Positions 1-8,556 of a stretch of 64,000 bases of DNA are shown piece by piece. The notes below the pieces were generated by a model that was not told the origin of the DNA, did not search any database, and saw only the letters and a list, made by a program, of their open reading frames with translations. The translations under genes and the position numbers were made by a program. The number at the start of each line of letters is the position of its first letter. Within the stretch, counting starts at the first letter, position 1. This DNA comes from Paenibacillus amylolyticus (GTDB lineage: Bacteria; Bacillota; Bacilli; Paenibacillales; Paenibacillaceae), in assembly GCF_001570725.1 (NCBI RefSeq), contig NZ_BCNV01000011.1, positions 292,581 through 356,580 of the forward strand. The letters run 5' to 3'.

Positions 1-236
1 GAAGCATACGCAGACAGCCACTGCTGCACATATGGCGCAAGCCACATCGTTAAACCGATCGACAACAGAATACCAATCACCGCCATAATGCCATCCATCA
101 GGAACCCGAAGAGTCTGCCTGCTGAACGCGAAGCCCCTCTGGACCAACCCTGCAACAATGAAGCAGCTACAATCAGCAGCAGCATAATTGTGATGCCATT
201 AAACTCCTTCAGGCTGTCCAGCCAATTCTGCAGCAC
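1..236 (-). CDS. Membrane protein, C-terminus outside window
   Basis: Partial gene that reads off the left edge; about 78 codons are visible. The GTG start at 236 is chosen because GGGGG lies nine bases upstream and the neighbouring gene's stop codon (255) is just before it. The visible protein has at least two hydrophobic stretches (ITIMLLLIVAASLL, and a second around MAVIGILLSIGLTMWLAP), separated by a basic loop rich in Arg and Ser, so it is an integral membrane protein. It follows the 152-residue membrane protein gene by 18 bases and is probably cotranscribed with it. The family is not recognised. Confidence 0.55.
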   Translation of the reverse strand, partial: MLQNWLDSLKEFNGITIMLLLIVAASLLQGWSRGASRSAGRLFGFLMDGIMAVIGILLSIGLTMWLAPYVQQWLSAYA

Positions 237-254
237 GTACTGATTCCCCCTTTA

Positions 255-710
255 CTACGATGCTGGTGCTGTTTTGTTCTCCTGTGCCTGTTCGACAAAC
301 GTACGTATCGTTTCATTGTCGAGTTTCCATTCGCCAAGAGAAATTCCGCGGAAGGTCACATCCACTTTATCCGATTGAGTTCGACCCTTAATCTCCACAT
401 TGGGACTTGTGATGGTGAATGCTCCATCCTGTCCTTTAACGTATGTCGCTTTGGAAGCTTCCTTAAGCATCATGCTGGTCGCTTCTTTCTTCAATGTGTC
501 CATCGTACTGGATTGTACGTCTGTCACTGTCTGTTTGATCTGATCAATGGAGATGCCGCTGTATATCAGTAGAGCCGCAATAATGATGATGGCAATCGCC
601 CATTTCAATACGGTTTTGACCACATTCAGAACAAAGAACAAAATGATCAACGCAACCACGATCACTAGCCAGTTCTGCATCACAAACTCTTTGATTACTT
701 CTATGTTCAT
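255..710 (-). CDS. Single-pass membrane protein of unknown function
   Basis: Protein of 152 residues. The start is the second in-frame ATG (MNIEVIKEF), because GGAAGGTG sits at the right distance upstream; an upstream ATG at 737 would add nine residues without a better site. Residues about 12-55 are strongly hydrophobic (one or two membrane segments: WLVIVVALIILFFVLNVV and WAIAIIIIAALLIYSGI). A soluble tail of about 95 residues follows, polar and lacking Cys. It is first in a unit with the membrane protein that leaves the window on the left. No enzyme motif is visible and no function is proposed. Confidence 0.6.
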   Translation of the reverse strand: MNIEVIKEFVMQNWLVIVVALIILFFVLNVVKTVLKWAIAIIIIAALLIYSGISIDQIKQTVTDVQSSTMDTLKKEATSMMLKEASKATYVKGQDGAFTITSPNVEIKGRTQSDKVDVTFRGISLGEWKLDNETIRTFVEQAQENKTAPAS

Positions 711-818
711 GATTACACCTTCCGTATTAGAATTCATTCGTTACACTTCCCGAATATTATACATGATTTCCGAAGCTGCTGTCAGCTAAGCCCTCTCCCG
801 TAAAAATAAACGGTCTAA

Positions 819-892
819 GTTCGTCCCGCCGGGCGTACAAGTAGTACCATGAGGTTCTGCTGACGAACGGGGAACACGTTCAAGACTTGTAC
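819..892 (+). promoter_or_regulatory. Interleaved inverted repeats in leader of MFS gene
   Basis: Two perfect inverted repeats interlock: GTTCGTC (819-825) with GACGAAC (862-868), and GTACAAGT (835-842) with ACTTGTAC (885-892). The 5' arm of the second lies inside the loop of the first, and its 3' arm lies beyond it, which is the arrangement of a pseudoknot. The block ends about 20 bases before the ribosome binding site of the MFS gene at 928. It may be a regulatory RNA leader or nested operators; the known families are not recognised. Confidence 0.35.
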
Positions 893-927
893 TTTGAACA
901 TGCATCGCTTAACAAGGAGGGGCTTAT

Positions 928-2103
928 GTGAAAACGGCCATCTGGCTATACCTGTTTTTGTTCCTTGCCGTATTTGATTTGCACGCCCAGTATCCCATTC
1001 TGACCCCTTTTGCCATCTCGCTTGGAGCTGCCCCTACCTTCATCGGCTGGATGATGGGCATCTATTCCTTAACACATCTTCCTGGCAATCTGATTGCTGG
1101 AACGCAAATCGATAAACATGGCAGTCGCCGCTACATTGTATTCAGTCTGCTCGGTGCAGGATTCATCCTGCTCCTGCAAGCCTATGTACAGACACCATGG
1201 CAACTGCTGGCGCTGCGTTCCATCAGCGGTTTTGTACTGGCCTTCCTGTCTCCTGCATGCCTCGCCTTGCTTGCACAGCTATCCAGCGATCCGGTGAAAC
1301 AGGGGAAGTATATGTCGGGTCACGGCGTAGTGCATACCCTCGCCTCTGTTGTGTCGCCAGCAGCCGGTGCGATCATTGTGGGCTCTATGGGCTTCTCCGC
1401 TACATTCTCAGGCTTGGGTTATCTGCTTATTCTCACAGGTGTCATTGCATTCATGACGATGCCTCGTGGTATCGTCAAGCAGCACGAGAGAGTAACTGAA
1501 CCTGCTAAACCTGATGTCTCACCAGCAAATGCACAAAGTGCATTTCTACCAGTGTCCTGGCGATACTTTGCCCTGCCTCTGGTGATTGCCTGTGCCCAAG
1601 GAATTCTCTTCTTCGAATTACCCCTGCGAGGAGGAGGACAATCGTCCATCATGTCTACCGGACTGCTGTTCTCCATTATCAGTATTGGGGCACTCTTCAC
1701 ACTCAGCATGTTATTTCTCAACCGGTATTCCCCCAAGCTGCGTCTGGTTGCGGGCGTGCTGTTAATGTCCTTGTGTTTTTTTGTGATGGCAGCCATTCCA
1801 CAAATCCCGTTGTCCACCGTATTATTTGTACTCGGGATGTCCAAAGGCATTATCTTTCCAGCTATGGCTACCCTATTTATACGTCTGAGCGGAGGAAGCA
1901 AGCTGGGTCGCATTTTCTCACTGCAATCCATCGCCACCTCCATCGGTTCTTTCATCGGCCCCATCACAGCCGGGCAACTGCGTGTCGGGTTATCACCCTA
2001 TTTCATCGCCTTTGTTTTGTTAATGATTGGTATGCTACTGCTTCCATACTATACAACCAGACGCGAGGCATCCCTGTCCGATCCCAAAAGTATATTAAAC
2101 TAA
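928..2103 (+). CDS. MFS transporter (DHA1-like)
   Basis: Major facilitator protein of 391 residues, about 12 membrane segments. GTG start with AAGGAGGGG upstream; an ATG overlapping it by one base is out of frame and stops at once. The first cytoplasmic loop carries a motif-A-like sequence (GTQIDKHGSRRYI, about residue 60), and a poorly conserved linker rich in Pro, Ala and Ser (about 185-205) separates the two six-helix halves. This fits a proton-driven exporter of drugs or small metabolites, but the substrate cannot be read from sequence. The gene stands alone and has an unusual structured leader. The helix count is estimated from hydrophobicity. Confidence 0.85.
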   Translation: MKTAIWLYLFLFLAVFDLHAQYPILTPFAISLGAAPTFIGWMMGIYSLTHLPGNLIAGTQIDKHGSRRYIVFSLLGAGFILLLQAYVQTPWQLLALRSISGFVLAFLSPACLALLAQLSSDPVKQGKYMSGHGVVHTLASVVSPAAGAIIVGSMGFSATFSGLGYLLILTGVIAFMTMPRGIVKQHERVTEPAKPDVSPANAQSAFLPVSWRYFALPLVIACAQGILFFELPLRGGGQSSIMSTGLLFSIISIGALFTLSMLFLNRYSPKLRLVAGVLLMSLCFFVMAAIPQIPLSTVLFVLGMSKGIIFPAMATLFIRLSGGSKLGRIFSLQSIATSIGSFIGPITAGQLRVGLSPYFIAFVLLMIGMLLLPYYTTRREASLSDPKSILN

Positions 2104-2316
2104 ATTCCGACCAGTCTCTGTCTCCTTACCATTATGGCATCAATTAGGCCAGTATTTTCATTAGCTTTGCATCATTCCCCCATTTACAGCTAAACTATAT
2201 AAAATGGACTAACGTTTTACACGTTGATAAAAGCTAACTGAGAAATCTATCTTTTACAATCACCGAAGGTTTTATCTTATTGAAGAGCATCATTAAGGTT
2301 GAACGATGGGCCAAAA

Positions 2317-2457
2317 GTAGTGAAGGGTACGGAATCGATTCTGAAGAAGCGATAGCGTTCGCCTTTGTCTCCAAATATTAACTTTATAAAAGTAAATCAG
2401 AAATATATGGAGACAACAGCGATCGGAGGAACGATCCGTAACCGGAACGGCCACTAC
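2317..2457 (+). repeat. Structured intergenic repeat, copy A
   Basis: About 140 bp. A second copy lies on the opposite strand at 21520-21660. Outer arms GTAGTG (2317-2322) and CACTAC (2452-2457) pair. Inside are the conserved block GGAATCGATTCTGAAG, a GCGA..TTCGC hairpin, a long central hairpin (TGTCTCC with GGAGACA, then CCAAATAT with ATATATGG, then ACTTT with AAAGT) and a GATCG..CGATC hairpin. The central stem differs from copy B by compensatory changes. It lies between the MFS gene and the Toprim gene. No protein is encoded. It could be a structured RNA or a palindromic mobile repeat. Confidence 0.7.
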
Positions 2458-2637
2458 TAGCTATTACTGACCTAATGATGCACAAGAAATAAGATTCCAA
2501 AGAATTGTCTCGATAGGTTGTTCTATCCTGTTAGCAGTCGTGTAAAGAAAGGAGTCCATTTTATATAATCAGTCGATTTTCGCTGCAACATTTCCCGGGG
2601 AATGTCGACATAAGCTCTCGAACAAGAGGTGAATATC

Positions 2638-2985
2638 ATGCCTATTCATGTCATTGTGGAAGGTAAGAATGATCGAAGCAAACTGAAACGTCTGGTTGGA
2701 CCCGAAATCAACATTCTATGTACGTTTGGAACACTAAATTCCCTCAAGCTGGAGACCCTGCGCAAACAAGTCGGTTATGATGAAGTCTTTTTATTTATGG
2801 ATAATGACAGTTCCGGCAAAAAAATTAGAGGTGTGCTTCGGGATGCTTTCCCGGATGCAGTACAGATGTATACACGACGAGGATATGCGGGGGTGGAAGG
2901 AACACCTGATGAGTATATCATTGCCCAACTGGAGAAAGCCGGGTTAGAGACATACATCCAATACCCTGAACATCCTTCCTTTTAA
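2638..2985 (+). CDS. Small Toprim-domain protein
   Basis: Protein of 115 residues, essentially a lone Toprim domain. The motifs are HVIVEGKNDRSKL near the N-terminus (the catalytic Glu) and FLFMDNDSSGKKI about 50 residues later (the DxD pair). Such domains bind Mg2+ and occur in primases, topoisomerases and RNase M5; this one resembles the short OLD/RNase-M5-like single-domain proteins. The start is the ATG at 2638: AAGAGGTG lies just upstream, and the in-frame GTG at 2629 is part of that ribosome binding site. A terminator follows directly, so it is monocistronic. The substrate (DNA or RNA) is unknown. Confidence 0.75.
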   Translation: MPIHVIVEGKNDRSKLKRLVGPEINILCTFGTLNSLKLETLRKQVGYDEVFLFMDNDSSGKKIRGVLRDAFPDAVQMYTRRGYAGVEGTPDEYIIAQLEKAGLETYIQYPEHPSF

Positions 2986-2997
2986 AATGAAATACCA

Positions 2998-3039
2998 AAA
3001 GGCTGCCATTGGGTTGATATTAACCTGGAGGCAGCCTTT
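2998..3039. terminator. Bidirectional terminator
   Basis: Inverted repeat AAAGGCTGCC / GGCAGCCTTT between the convergent Toprim and SCO1-like genes. Confidence 0.8.
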
Positions 3040-3059
3040 ACAATATGAGTATCAGATGA

Positions 3060-3671
3060 TTATTCCTTGATCAGATTCCGAATATCCTCGGCAATGGCAG
3101 CTGGCACAACGTCCTCTGTATTAAATGCGTTATATACTTTTCGTAGCTGGTTGTTCTCATCCACCAGACCAATCATGTTCATATGGGCAAAATCGTCCTT
3201 ATTCTCCCCTTCGATCAGGATTTGGAATGAATCCCTGGCGAACTGTTTGGTTTTGTCCATATCCCCTCGCAAGAAGTACCATCCGGAATAATCCGCATGG
3301 AAGCGGTCCGCGAATGTCTTAATCTTCTCTCTTGTATCGACTTTCGGGTCGAATGAAATGGATACAAACGAGACATCTTTACCGAAGGTGTCGTCCTCTT
3401 TCAACAGATCCTGCACCTGGGATAATGTAAACGTCGTAATAGGGCAGACATCCGGACAACTGGTGAAATAAAAGTAGAACAAACGGACTTTCCCTTGGGT
3501 GTCCTCCAGGGATACCGTACTGCCATCTACATTTTCCATGGAAAAGGATTGAATTTCACGAATCTCGGGTAATTTTTCCTTACTGGCAAAGACGGTGCCC
3601 CACATCAGATACACAGCCATAATCAGTGCGAGCCCCAGCAGCATCCAGGTCCATTTGTACTTTTTCAGCAT
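3060..3671 (-). CDS. SCO1/SenC-family copper/thiol protein
   Basis: Protein of 203 residues, a membrane-anchored thioredoxin-fold protein that in its family supplies copper to the CuA site of cytochrome oxidase or acts as a thiol reductase outside the membrane. Residues about 8-29 form an uncleaved signal anchor. The copper ligands are visible: SCPDVCP (Cys72, Cys76) and the distant His163 in FAHMNMIG. The start is MLKKYKW, preceded by AGGAGGGACGAGG; an in-frame ATG 26 codons upstream would bury the signal anchor and lacks a good site. It stands alone, not next to oxidase genes. Confidence 0.88.
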   Translation of the reverse strand: MLKKYKWTWMLLGLALIMAVYLMWGTVFASKEKLPEIREIQSFSMENVDGSTVSLEDTQGKVRLFYFYFTSCPDVCPITTFTLSQVQDLLKEDDTFGKDVSFVSISFDPKVDTREKIKTFADRFHADYSGWYFLRGDMDKTKQFARDSFQILIEGENKDDFAHMNMIGLVDENNQLRKVYNAFNTEDVVPAAIAEDIRNLIKE

Positions 3672-4104
3672 CTTCCTCGTCCCTCCTGTATCTTTTCTTA
3701 TGAATACGCATACATATGTGAACCCAAAATCACGCTCGTTACGCTTCATCCATCTACTGTGACATATGTATTCAAAGAAACCTACTTTTTATGAGATCCT
3801 ATATTATTGTAACGGTTTAAAGGAACAATGCCCATACATTTTTAGCGTTGTATATCATTCCATTTGTATCGTATGTGCTCTGACGATTTTTCTCTTTGTA
3901 TCCGATATAAAGTTTATCATAGGAAATGCCCAAATAGTTTGACAAACTGCGTACATTTATTGGTTATAATACATTTATTGTCATCCATTCGAAATTTGGG
4001 GTGTTTTGCATCCTGACAGGCGGATATTATACACTATAAATGGGTATCACCTAGATAGAGAAGCAATATGCCTTACAACGATACACCACACAAAGGAGAC
4101 GTTT
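3672..4104. other. Gene-free interval
   Basis: A 433-base divergent intergenic region between the SCO1-like gene and the membrane hydrolase. It is AT-rich and presumably holds promoters for both. An open frame runs in from 4006 in phase with the hydrolase but has no ribosome binding site. No RNA motif or repeat was recognised. Confidence 0.5.
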
Positions 4105-5085
4105 ATGGATACCTCTACACATTTTGTCATGGGGATTGGTTTAGCCGGTCTCGCTTATGTCGATCCTGTCGTCGCGTCCAACCCTATGCTTGCAGCTGCG
4201 GTAATGGTTGGCACGATCGCCGGTTCCCAGGCCCCTGACATCGATACTGCGTTACGTCTCAAAAGCAATTCGCTTTACATTCGGAATCATCGGGGCTTGT
4301 CACACTCTCTGCCATTTCTCCTGTTATGGGTTCTGCTCATCACTGGCGTCATTGCACTGATATTCCCTGGTGTACCTATTGGACACGTTGCCACTTGGAC
4401 CGCTGTAGCCGTAGGCGTTCACGTATTCACTGATCTGTTCAACACCTATGGAACCCAAGCCGCCAGACCTTTTACAGAACGCTGGATCGCCTGGAACATC
4501 ATTCATATTTTTGATCCGTTTCTATTCTCCACGCATGTCGTGGCTATCCTGTTATGGGCCTTTGACCTGATCGCCCCTGCACCACTCTTCGTGACGTTAT
4601 ATAGCTTAACGGGACTATATTATATATGGCGGACGATTGCTCGTGCACAAGCGGTCAGAAAGGTTAGACGTCTCGACAACAGCCCAGAGCAAGCAAAATA
4701 TATCGTCATTCCGACGATATCCTGGAATCGCTGGCATGTCGTTAAAAGAGTTGAGAATGGCAGTTATGAGATTGGTAAAATGGATGGTTCTACTCTGGCA
4801 TGGAGTCTGCAAGCTTCATCTTCCACTCATGCGGCGGTTGCTGCTTCACGCAAATCGCCGGAAGTCAGTGCCTTCCTCTACTTCACCTCCTATGCGGTGG
4901 CAGAGGTTGAAGAATTACCTGCCGGTTACAAGGTCCGCTGGGCTGATGTACGATATCGACACCGGAAACAATATCCATTTGTCGCTGTAGTCGTGATGGA
5001 TCGAAATTTTGAAACGATCGATACGTATGTAGGCTGGTTAAGCGATGAGAAGATGGATAAAAAACTTTTATCCGCACGCCCTTGA
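4105..5085 (+). CDS. Membrane-bound metal-dependent hydrolase (YdjM/DUF457)
   Basis: Protein of 326 residues. The N-terminal two thirds match the membrane metal-dependent hydrolase family (YdjM/YfhO-type): DIDTALR (Asp45, Asp47), RNHRGLSHSL (His62, His67) and HVFTDLFNTYG, the conserved metal ligands lying between membrane segments. The C-terminal 120 residues form a soluble domain of unknown role. The start is MDTSTHF, with AAAGGAG six to seven bases upstream; the longer frame from 4006 lacks such a site. A strong terminator follows. The physiological substrate of this family is not established. Confidence 0.82.
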   Translation: MDTSTHFVMGIGLAGLAYVDPVVASNPMLAAAVMVGTIAGSQAPDIDTALRLKSNSLYIRNHRGLSHSLPFLLLWVLLITGVIALIFPGVPIGHVATWTAVAVGVHVFTDLFNTYGTQAARPFTERWIAWNIIHIFDPFLFSTHVVAILLWAFDLIAPAPLFVTLYSLTGLYYIWRTIARAQAVRKVRRLDNSPEQAKYIVIPTISWNRWHVVKRVENGSYEIGKMDGSTLAWSLQASSSTHAAVAASRKSPEVSAFLYFTSYAVAEVEELPAGYKVRWADVRYRHRKQYPFVAVVVMDRNFETIDTYVGWLSDEKMDKKLLSARP

Positions 5086-5132
5086 CGAAGCGAGCATGGC
5101 AAGGCACAATCAGACATAGGAACTGATACGCG

Positions 5133-5170
5133 AGAAAGCCCGGAGCGTTTCCGCCCCGGGCTTTCTGTTT
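5133..5170 (+). terminator. Rho-independent terminator
   Basis: Stem AGAAAGCCCGG / CCGGGCTTTCT followed by a T-rich run, just after the membrane hydrolase gene; the A-side could also serve the convergent SASP gene. Confidence 0.8.
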
Positions 5171-5200
5171 TCCCTTTTGTTGCTGTTTGGTTAAGATAAA

Positions 5201-5419
5201 TTATTTGCCAGACCCAGCCAGAGACTGCTCAGCGATTTGTACCAGACGTTTGGTGATATATCCACCCAAAGATCCTGTTTCACGGGAAGTGTAGTTACCA
5301 TAGTAACCGTCTTGTGGGATAGTTACACCCAGTTCCTGTGCAGCCTCGATTTTCAATTGTTGCAGTGCTGAATTTGCCTGAGGTACCACCAAGTTGTTAG
5401 AACGAGATCCTTGAGCCAT
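5201..5419 (-). CDS. Alpha/beta-type small acid-soluble spore protein
   Basis: Protein of 72 residues. SASPs of this type coat DNA in the dormant spore and are degraded at germination. Family signatures are plain: LVVPQA near the N-terminus, KIEAAQELGV around the germination-protease cleavage region, and GSLGGYITKRLVQIAEQ, the conserved DNA-binding second helix. It is nearly identical to the protein at 8616-8849 over the core. AAGGGAGA lies upstream of the ATG, and a sigma-G promoter is present at 5474-5502, so forespore expression is expected. Confidence 0.95.
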   Translation of the reverse strand: MAQGSRSNNLVVPQANSALQQLKIEAAQELGVTIPQDGYYGNYTSRETGSLGGYITKRLVQIAEQSLAGSGK

Positions 5420-5473
5420 ATTTATAATCTCCCTTCAATCTGTGTCTGTAATGTAATTGCAAGCTTGCAAGAT

Positions 5474-5502
5474 TATTATGGCTCGTACGCTTCAGGTTAT
5501 AC
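5474..5502 (-). promoter_or_regulatory. Sigma-G promoter of SASP gene
   Basis: On the minus strand, -35 GTATA (5502-5498), a 17-base spacer and -10 CATAATA (5480-5474) fit the forespore sigma-G pattern (GHATR, CATnnTA). The other SASP gene has the same -35 and spacer length. Confidence 0.72.
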
Positions 5503-5539
5503 GGAATTTTACTAAATTTGTAGATGGAGGTTTTTCCCA

Positions 5540-5740
5540 ATGAGCAAAGGCTTATCCTTATGGTTCGCATTCTCTTCGATTATCTTGTTAGCGGTTACAG
5601 CAATTACGATCTCCTACTCCGGTTGGTTAGCAGCACTACTGTTTATCCTGTCCATGGGCAACATTGGCTGGGGATTTGTGATCCGTGCAAAAAAAGAACG
5701 TCAGGAAGTTCGCTCGACGGCTTCAGAGCCTACATCTTGA
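5540..5740 (+). CDS. Small two-helix membrane protein (YlaF/DUF5325-like)
   Basis: Protein of 66 residues with two membrane segments (about 6-24 and 28-47) followed by a basic tail (RAKKERQEVR). Size and layout match the YlaF/DUF5325 family of Bacilli, whose function is unknown; this assignment comes from the overall pattern and is tentative. ATG with GATGGAGG upstream. It diverges from the SASP gene, with about 120 bases between them, and is closed by the bidirectional terminator at 5774. Confidence 0.7.
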   Translation: MSKGLSLWFAFSSIILLAVTAITISYSGWLAALLFILSMGNIGWGFVIRAKKERQEVRSTASEPTS

Positions 5741-5773
5741 ACAAGTCTTTTATAATTCAATAATGAACGTACA

Positions 5774-5810
5774 AATAAAGAGGAGTTCCTACATAGGACT
5801 CCTCTTTATT
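5774..5810. terminator. Bidirectional terminator
   Basis: Perfect 13-base stem AATAAAGAGGAGT / ACTCCTCTTTATT between convergent ylaF-like and trpS genes. Confidence 0.88.
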
Positions 5811-5855
5811 CATGTTAACTATTCATTCCGTTACATATGAAAATCTTGTTCAGCA

Positions 5856-6848
5856 CTACAGTTTACGTCTAGGAACAAACCCCATACGTTCTTTCACTGC
5901 ATCCAGCGTTTTAGCAGCAACTTCTTCTGCACGGCGCGCTGACGTATCGAGAACATCGGCTAATTCGCCAGACTCACGAATCTCATTATAGCGTTGTTGT
6001 AATGGTTCAATAACAGACACAACCACTTCGGCCAGTTCCTTTTTGAACGGACCGTACATCTTGCCTTCATAACGCTCAGCTACTTCCTTAAGCGTCATAC
6101 CCGCACATTCAGCGTAAATGCTCATCAGGTTGCTGACTTCCGGTTTATTTGCCGGATCGTATACGACTTCACGTCCTGAATCTGTTGTGGCACGGCTGAT
6201 TTTTTTGCGGATGACATCCGGCGGATCGAGTAGAGCAATATAGCTACCAGCATTAGGGTTACTTTTGCTCATTTTCGAAGAAGCATCGTCGAGTGACATT
6301 ACCCGCGCACCCACCTGTGGGATATACGGATCTGGAATGGTGAAGTACTCCCCATAACGATGGTTAAAGCGTCCTGCCAGATCACGTGTCAGTTCCAAAT
6401 GCTGCTTCTGATCCTCACCCACGGGTACAAGATCAGCATTGTATAGCAAAATATCAGCCGCCATTAATGATGGATACACGAACAATCCAGCACCAACGGA
6501 ATCTTTACCAGATGATTTATCCTTAAACTGAGTCATGCGTTCAAGCTCACCCATGGAGGTCAGCGTCGTCATCAACCAGCCCAATTCCGCGTGCTGCGGT
6601 ATATGGGACTGCAGAAATACATTAGATTTAGACGGGTCAATACCTGCTGCAATAAACAGCGCAGCTACAGCTTCCGACTGTTCACGCAATGCTGCTGGTT
6701 CCTGAGCTACGGTGATTGCATGAAGATCGACCACCATGAAATGACATTGATAGTCATGCTGGAGTTTTACAAAGTTTTTAATTGCACCAATATAGTTGCC
6801 CAATGTGAGCTGACCGCTTGGTTGAATACCTGAAAGTACTGTTTTCAT
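5856..6848 (-). CDS. trpS: Tryptophanyl-tRNA synthetase
   Basis: Class Ic aminoacyl-tRNA synthetase of 330 residues, the usual bacterial length, charging tRNA-Trp in the cytoplasm. Signature sequences: SGIQPSGQLTLGNYIGA near the N-terminus (the HIGH-like element), the GEDQKQH adenine/tryptophan region, and KMSKSN near residue 195 (the KMSKS loop). The gene is preceded by a full T-box leader with a UGG specifier, so its transcription should rise when uncharged tRNA-Trp accumulates. The cognate tRNA-Trp gene is at 62845-62918. Monocistronic. Confidence 0.97.
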   Translation of the reverse strand: MKTVLSGIQPSGQLTLGNYIGAIKNFVKLQHDYQCHFMVVDLHAITVAQEPAALREQSEAVAALFIAAGIDPSKSNVFLQSHIPQHAELGWLMTTLTSMGELERMTQFKDKSSGKDSVGAGLFVYPSLMAADILLYNADLVPVGEDQKQHLELTRDLAGRFNHRYGEYFTIPDPYIPQVGARVMSLDDASSKMSKSNPNAGSYIALLDPPDVIRKKISRATTDSGREVVYDPANKPEVSNLMSIYAECAGMTLKEVAERYEGKMYGPFKKELAEVVVSVIEPLQQRYNEIRESGELADVLDTSARRAEEVAAKTLDAVKERMGFVPRRKL

Positions 6849-6899
6849 TGCACATAACGCCTCCTGATTTTAAATAAAATAAACCGCCATTCTCTGCGA

Positions 6900-7215
6900 A
6901 CGCAAAAAGGCCCCACATCCGCAAGGGACGTGAGACCGTGGTGCCACCCTTATTCGCTTTTCTTCCATTGCGCCTGACCCTGAATTCAAGTCAAGCTGAA
7001 GAAATGCCTTCATTGTTCCGTAACGTGGATTATACGGCAGACTCTAGTGGGGCAAGCCCGTCTTTCGGCTTTGCCTGTTCAAATCCACACTCAAGGGTCC
7101 ATTCGGTAAAGAGCTCACACCGGTTCACATCAACCACCGGCTTTCTGAAGAGGATTCTCTTGGCCTACTTGTCCCTGTCATCGATTTCATGTCATTCAAT
7201 TCTAATAAATGCCTT
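6900..7215 (-). promoter_or_regulatory. T-box leader of trpS (Trp specifier)
   Basis: The canonical T-box AGGGTGGCACCACGG is at 6950-6936 on the minus strand. It is followed by a terminator hairpin (GGTCTCACGTCC / GGATGTGGGGCC plus a T run, about 6938-6903). Upstream, in the internal bulge of stem I, GAA-TGG-ACC gives specifier TGG (7101-7099), the Trp codon, agreeing with the downstream gene. Uncharged tRNA-Trp should stabilise the antiterminator. The 5' limit is approximate. Confidence 0.93.
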
Positions 7216-7435
7216 CAGAGTTCCATCTTAATGCGCACAGGCGCGAATGTCAAAATGAGATGAACTTTTTTACCCGACACACTAAAATCTGTTATGATGG
7301 AATTGCTTATCCTATTGTTAACTTCACACGAAGTCGAGCAGGAAATAGCTGGCATGTACACAATGACACGCCTGTAGCAGTAGCATCATCACGACTGCTT
7401 GCAGACAGATTTCAAGTGGGAAAAGGAGCATCGAT

Positions 7436-8410
7436 ATGAAACAAGTGACCAAAGGCCAATGGAATGGTTACGACACGTATATCCTACATAGCCGTGAATT
7501 GGAAATTACCCTGCTGCCGCGTCTTGGAAATAATATTATTTCTATTCGCGATTTAGTGCAGGACAGAGATGTCGTCCGCCGTCCGGATGAAGACGATCTT
7601 GCCTTTTATCTGCAGAAGCCGTACCATTTTGGCGTTCCTCTCCTGATTCCACCAGGGCGCATTCATCGTGGAGAATTCGAATATGAAGGTGTTCGTTACC
7701 AGTTCGATCAGAACACGGCAAATGACAACCATATTCACGGTCTCCACCGTACCCAATCCTGGTGTGTCAGTGACATTGAGGAAGATGAAGACGGCTGTGC
7801 AATTACAACCGAATTACTGACTGAAAATGAAGAGCACTGGATGGCTCAATTCCCGATTCCCCTGAAGCTTGAGATGACGTTCAGTCTGCAAAACGCTGTA
7901 TTTAGCCAGCGTCTGCGAGTCACTAATTTGAGCTCCACGCCTGCTCCTTTCGGGATGGGATATCATACATGGTTTTTGCTAGACGGCAAACCTGCCGACT
8001 GGACATTGCAAGTGCCTGTTTCCGGACTATACGGACAGAATGAGGAGCAACTCCCTACAGGTGAAATTGAATCTCTAGGTGAATGGTCTGCTCTGAACGA
8101 AGCCATCAACTTGCAGGGACGTAACTGGGATACCTTGTTGAAAGCTACCGAAGATGAACCAGCCACGGCTTACTTACGCAGACAAGATGGATATACATTG
8201 AAATATTCAGCAGATGAAACATTTTTCAAACATTGGGTTCTCTTCACCAAAGGTGAATCTGATCAGTTCTTGTGCATTGAACCGTACACTTGGCTCCCGG
8301 ATGCACCTAATTTGGCCTTATCGGATGAGCAGACGGGATTAATTCGCCTGGAACCGGAACAGCCTGTTGAGCTATTTACACGTATTGAGGTTATACCTCC
8401 GACAGACTAA
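7436..8410 (+). CDS. Aldose 1-epimerase family protein
   Basis: Protein of 324 residues with the beta-sandwich mutarotase family pattern. Members interconvert alpha and beta anomers of hexoses or act on hexose-6-phosphates. Visible elements are LLPRLGNNIISIRD near the N-terminus, FGVPLLIPPGRIHRGEF, NHIHGLHR (a candidate catalytic His near residue 100) and GMGYHTWFLL (the second family His region). ATG with AAAAGGAGC upstream. Monocistronic, ended by the terminator at 8479. The particular sugar is not determined. Confidence 0.85.
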   Translation: MKQVTKGQWNGYDTYILHSRELEITLLPRLGNNIISIRDLVQDRDVVRRPDEDDLAFYLQKPYHFGVPLLIPPGRIHRGEFEYEGVRYQFDQNTANDNHIHGLHRTQSWCVSDIEEDEDGCAITTELLTENEEHWMAQFPIPLKLEMTFSLQNAVFSQRLRVTNLSSTPAPFGMGYHTWFLLDGKPADWTLQVPVSGLYGQNEEQLPTGEIESLGEWSALNEAINLQGRNWDTLLKATEDEPATAYLRRQDGYTLKYSADETFFKHWVLFTKGESDQFLCIEPYTWLPDAPNLALSDEQTGLIRLEPEQPVELFTRIEVIPPTD

Positions 8411-8478
8411 GTAAGCTTATCATCCTCTATGTTGCTTTTGCGCATATCACTCTATATTTTAATATCCTTGTACAACTT

Positions 8479-8505
8479 GCCGACCCGCATTGGGTCGGCT
8501 TTTTG
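8479..8505 (+). terminator. Rho-independent terminator
   Basis: GCCGACCC GCATT GGGTCGGC followed by five T residues. Confidence 0.9.
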
Positions 8506-8556
8506 ATGTGACATGTCTACTATTGATCATCCATATTTTCCCTTACGCCATATCAT

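Noticed and set aside
6938..7231. 97-codon plus-strand frame
   Set aside because: It lies inside the T-box leader of trpS, which explains the sequence fully.
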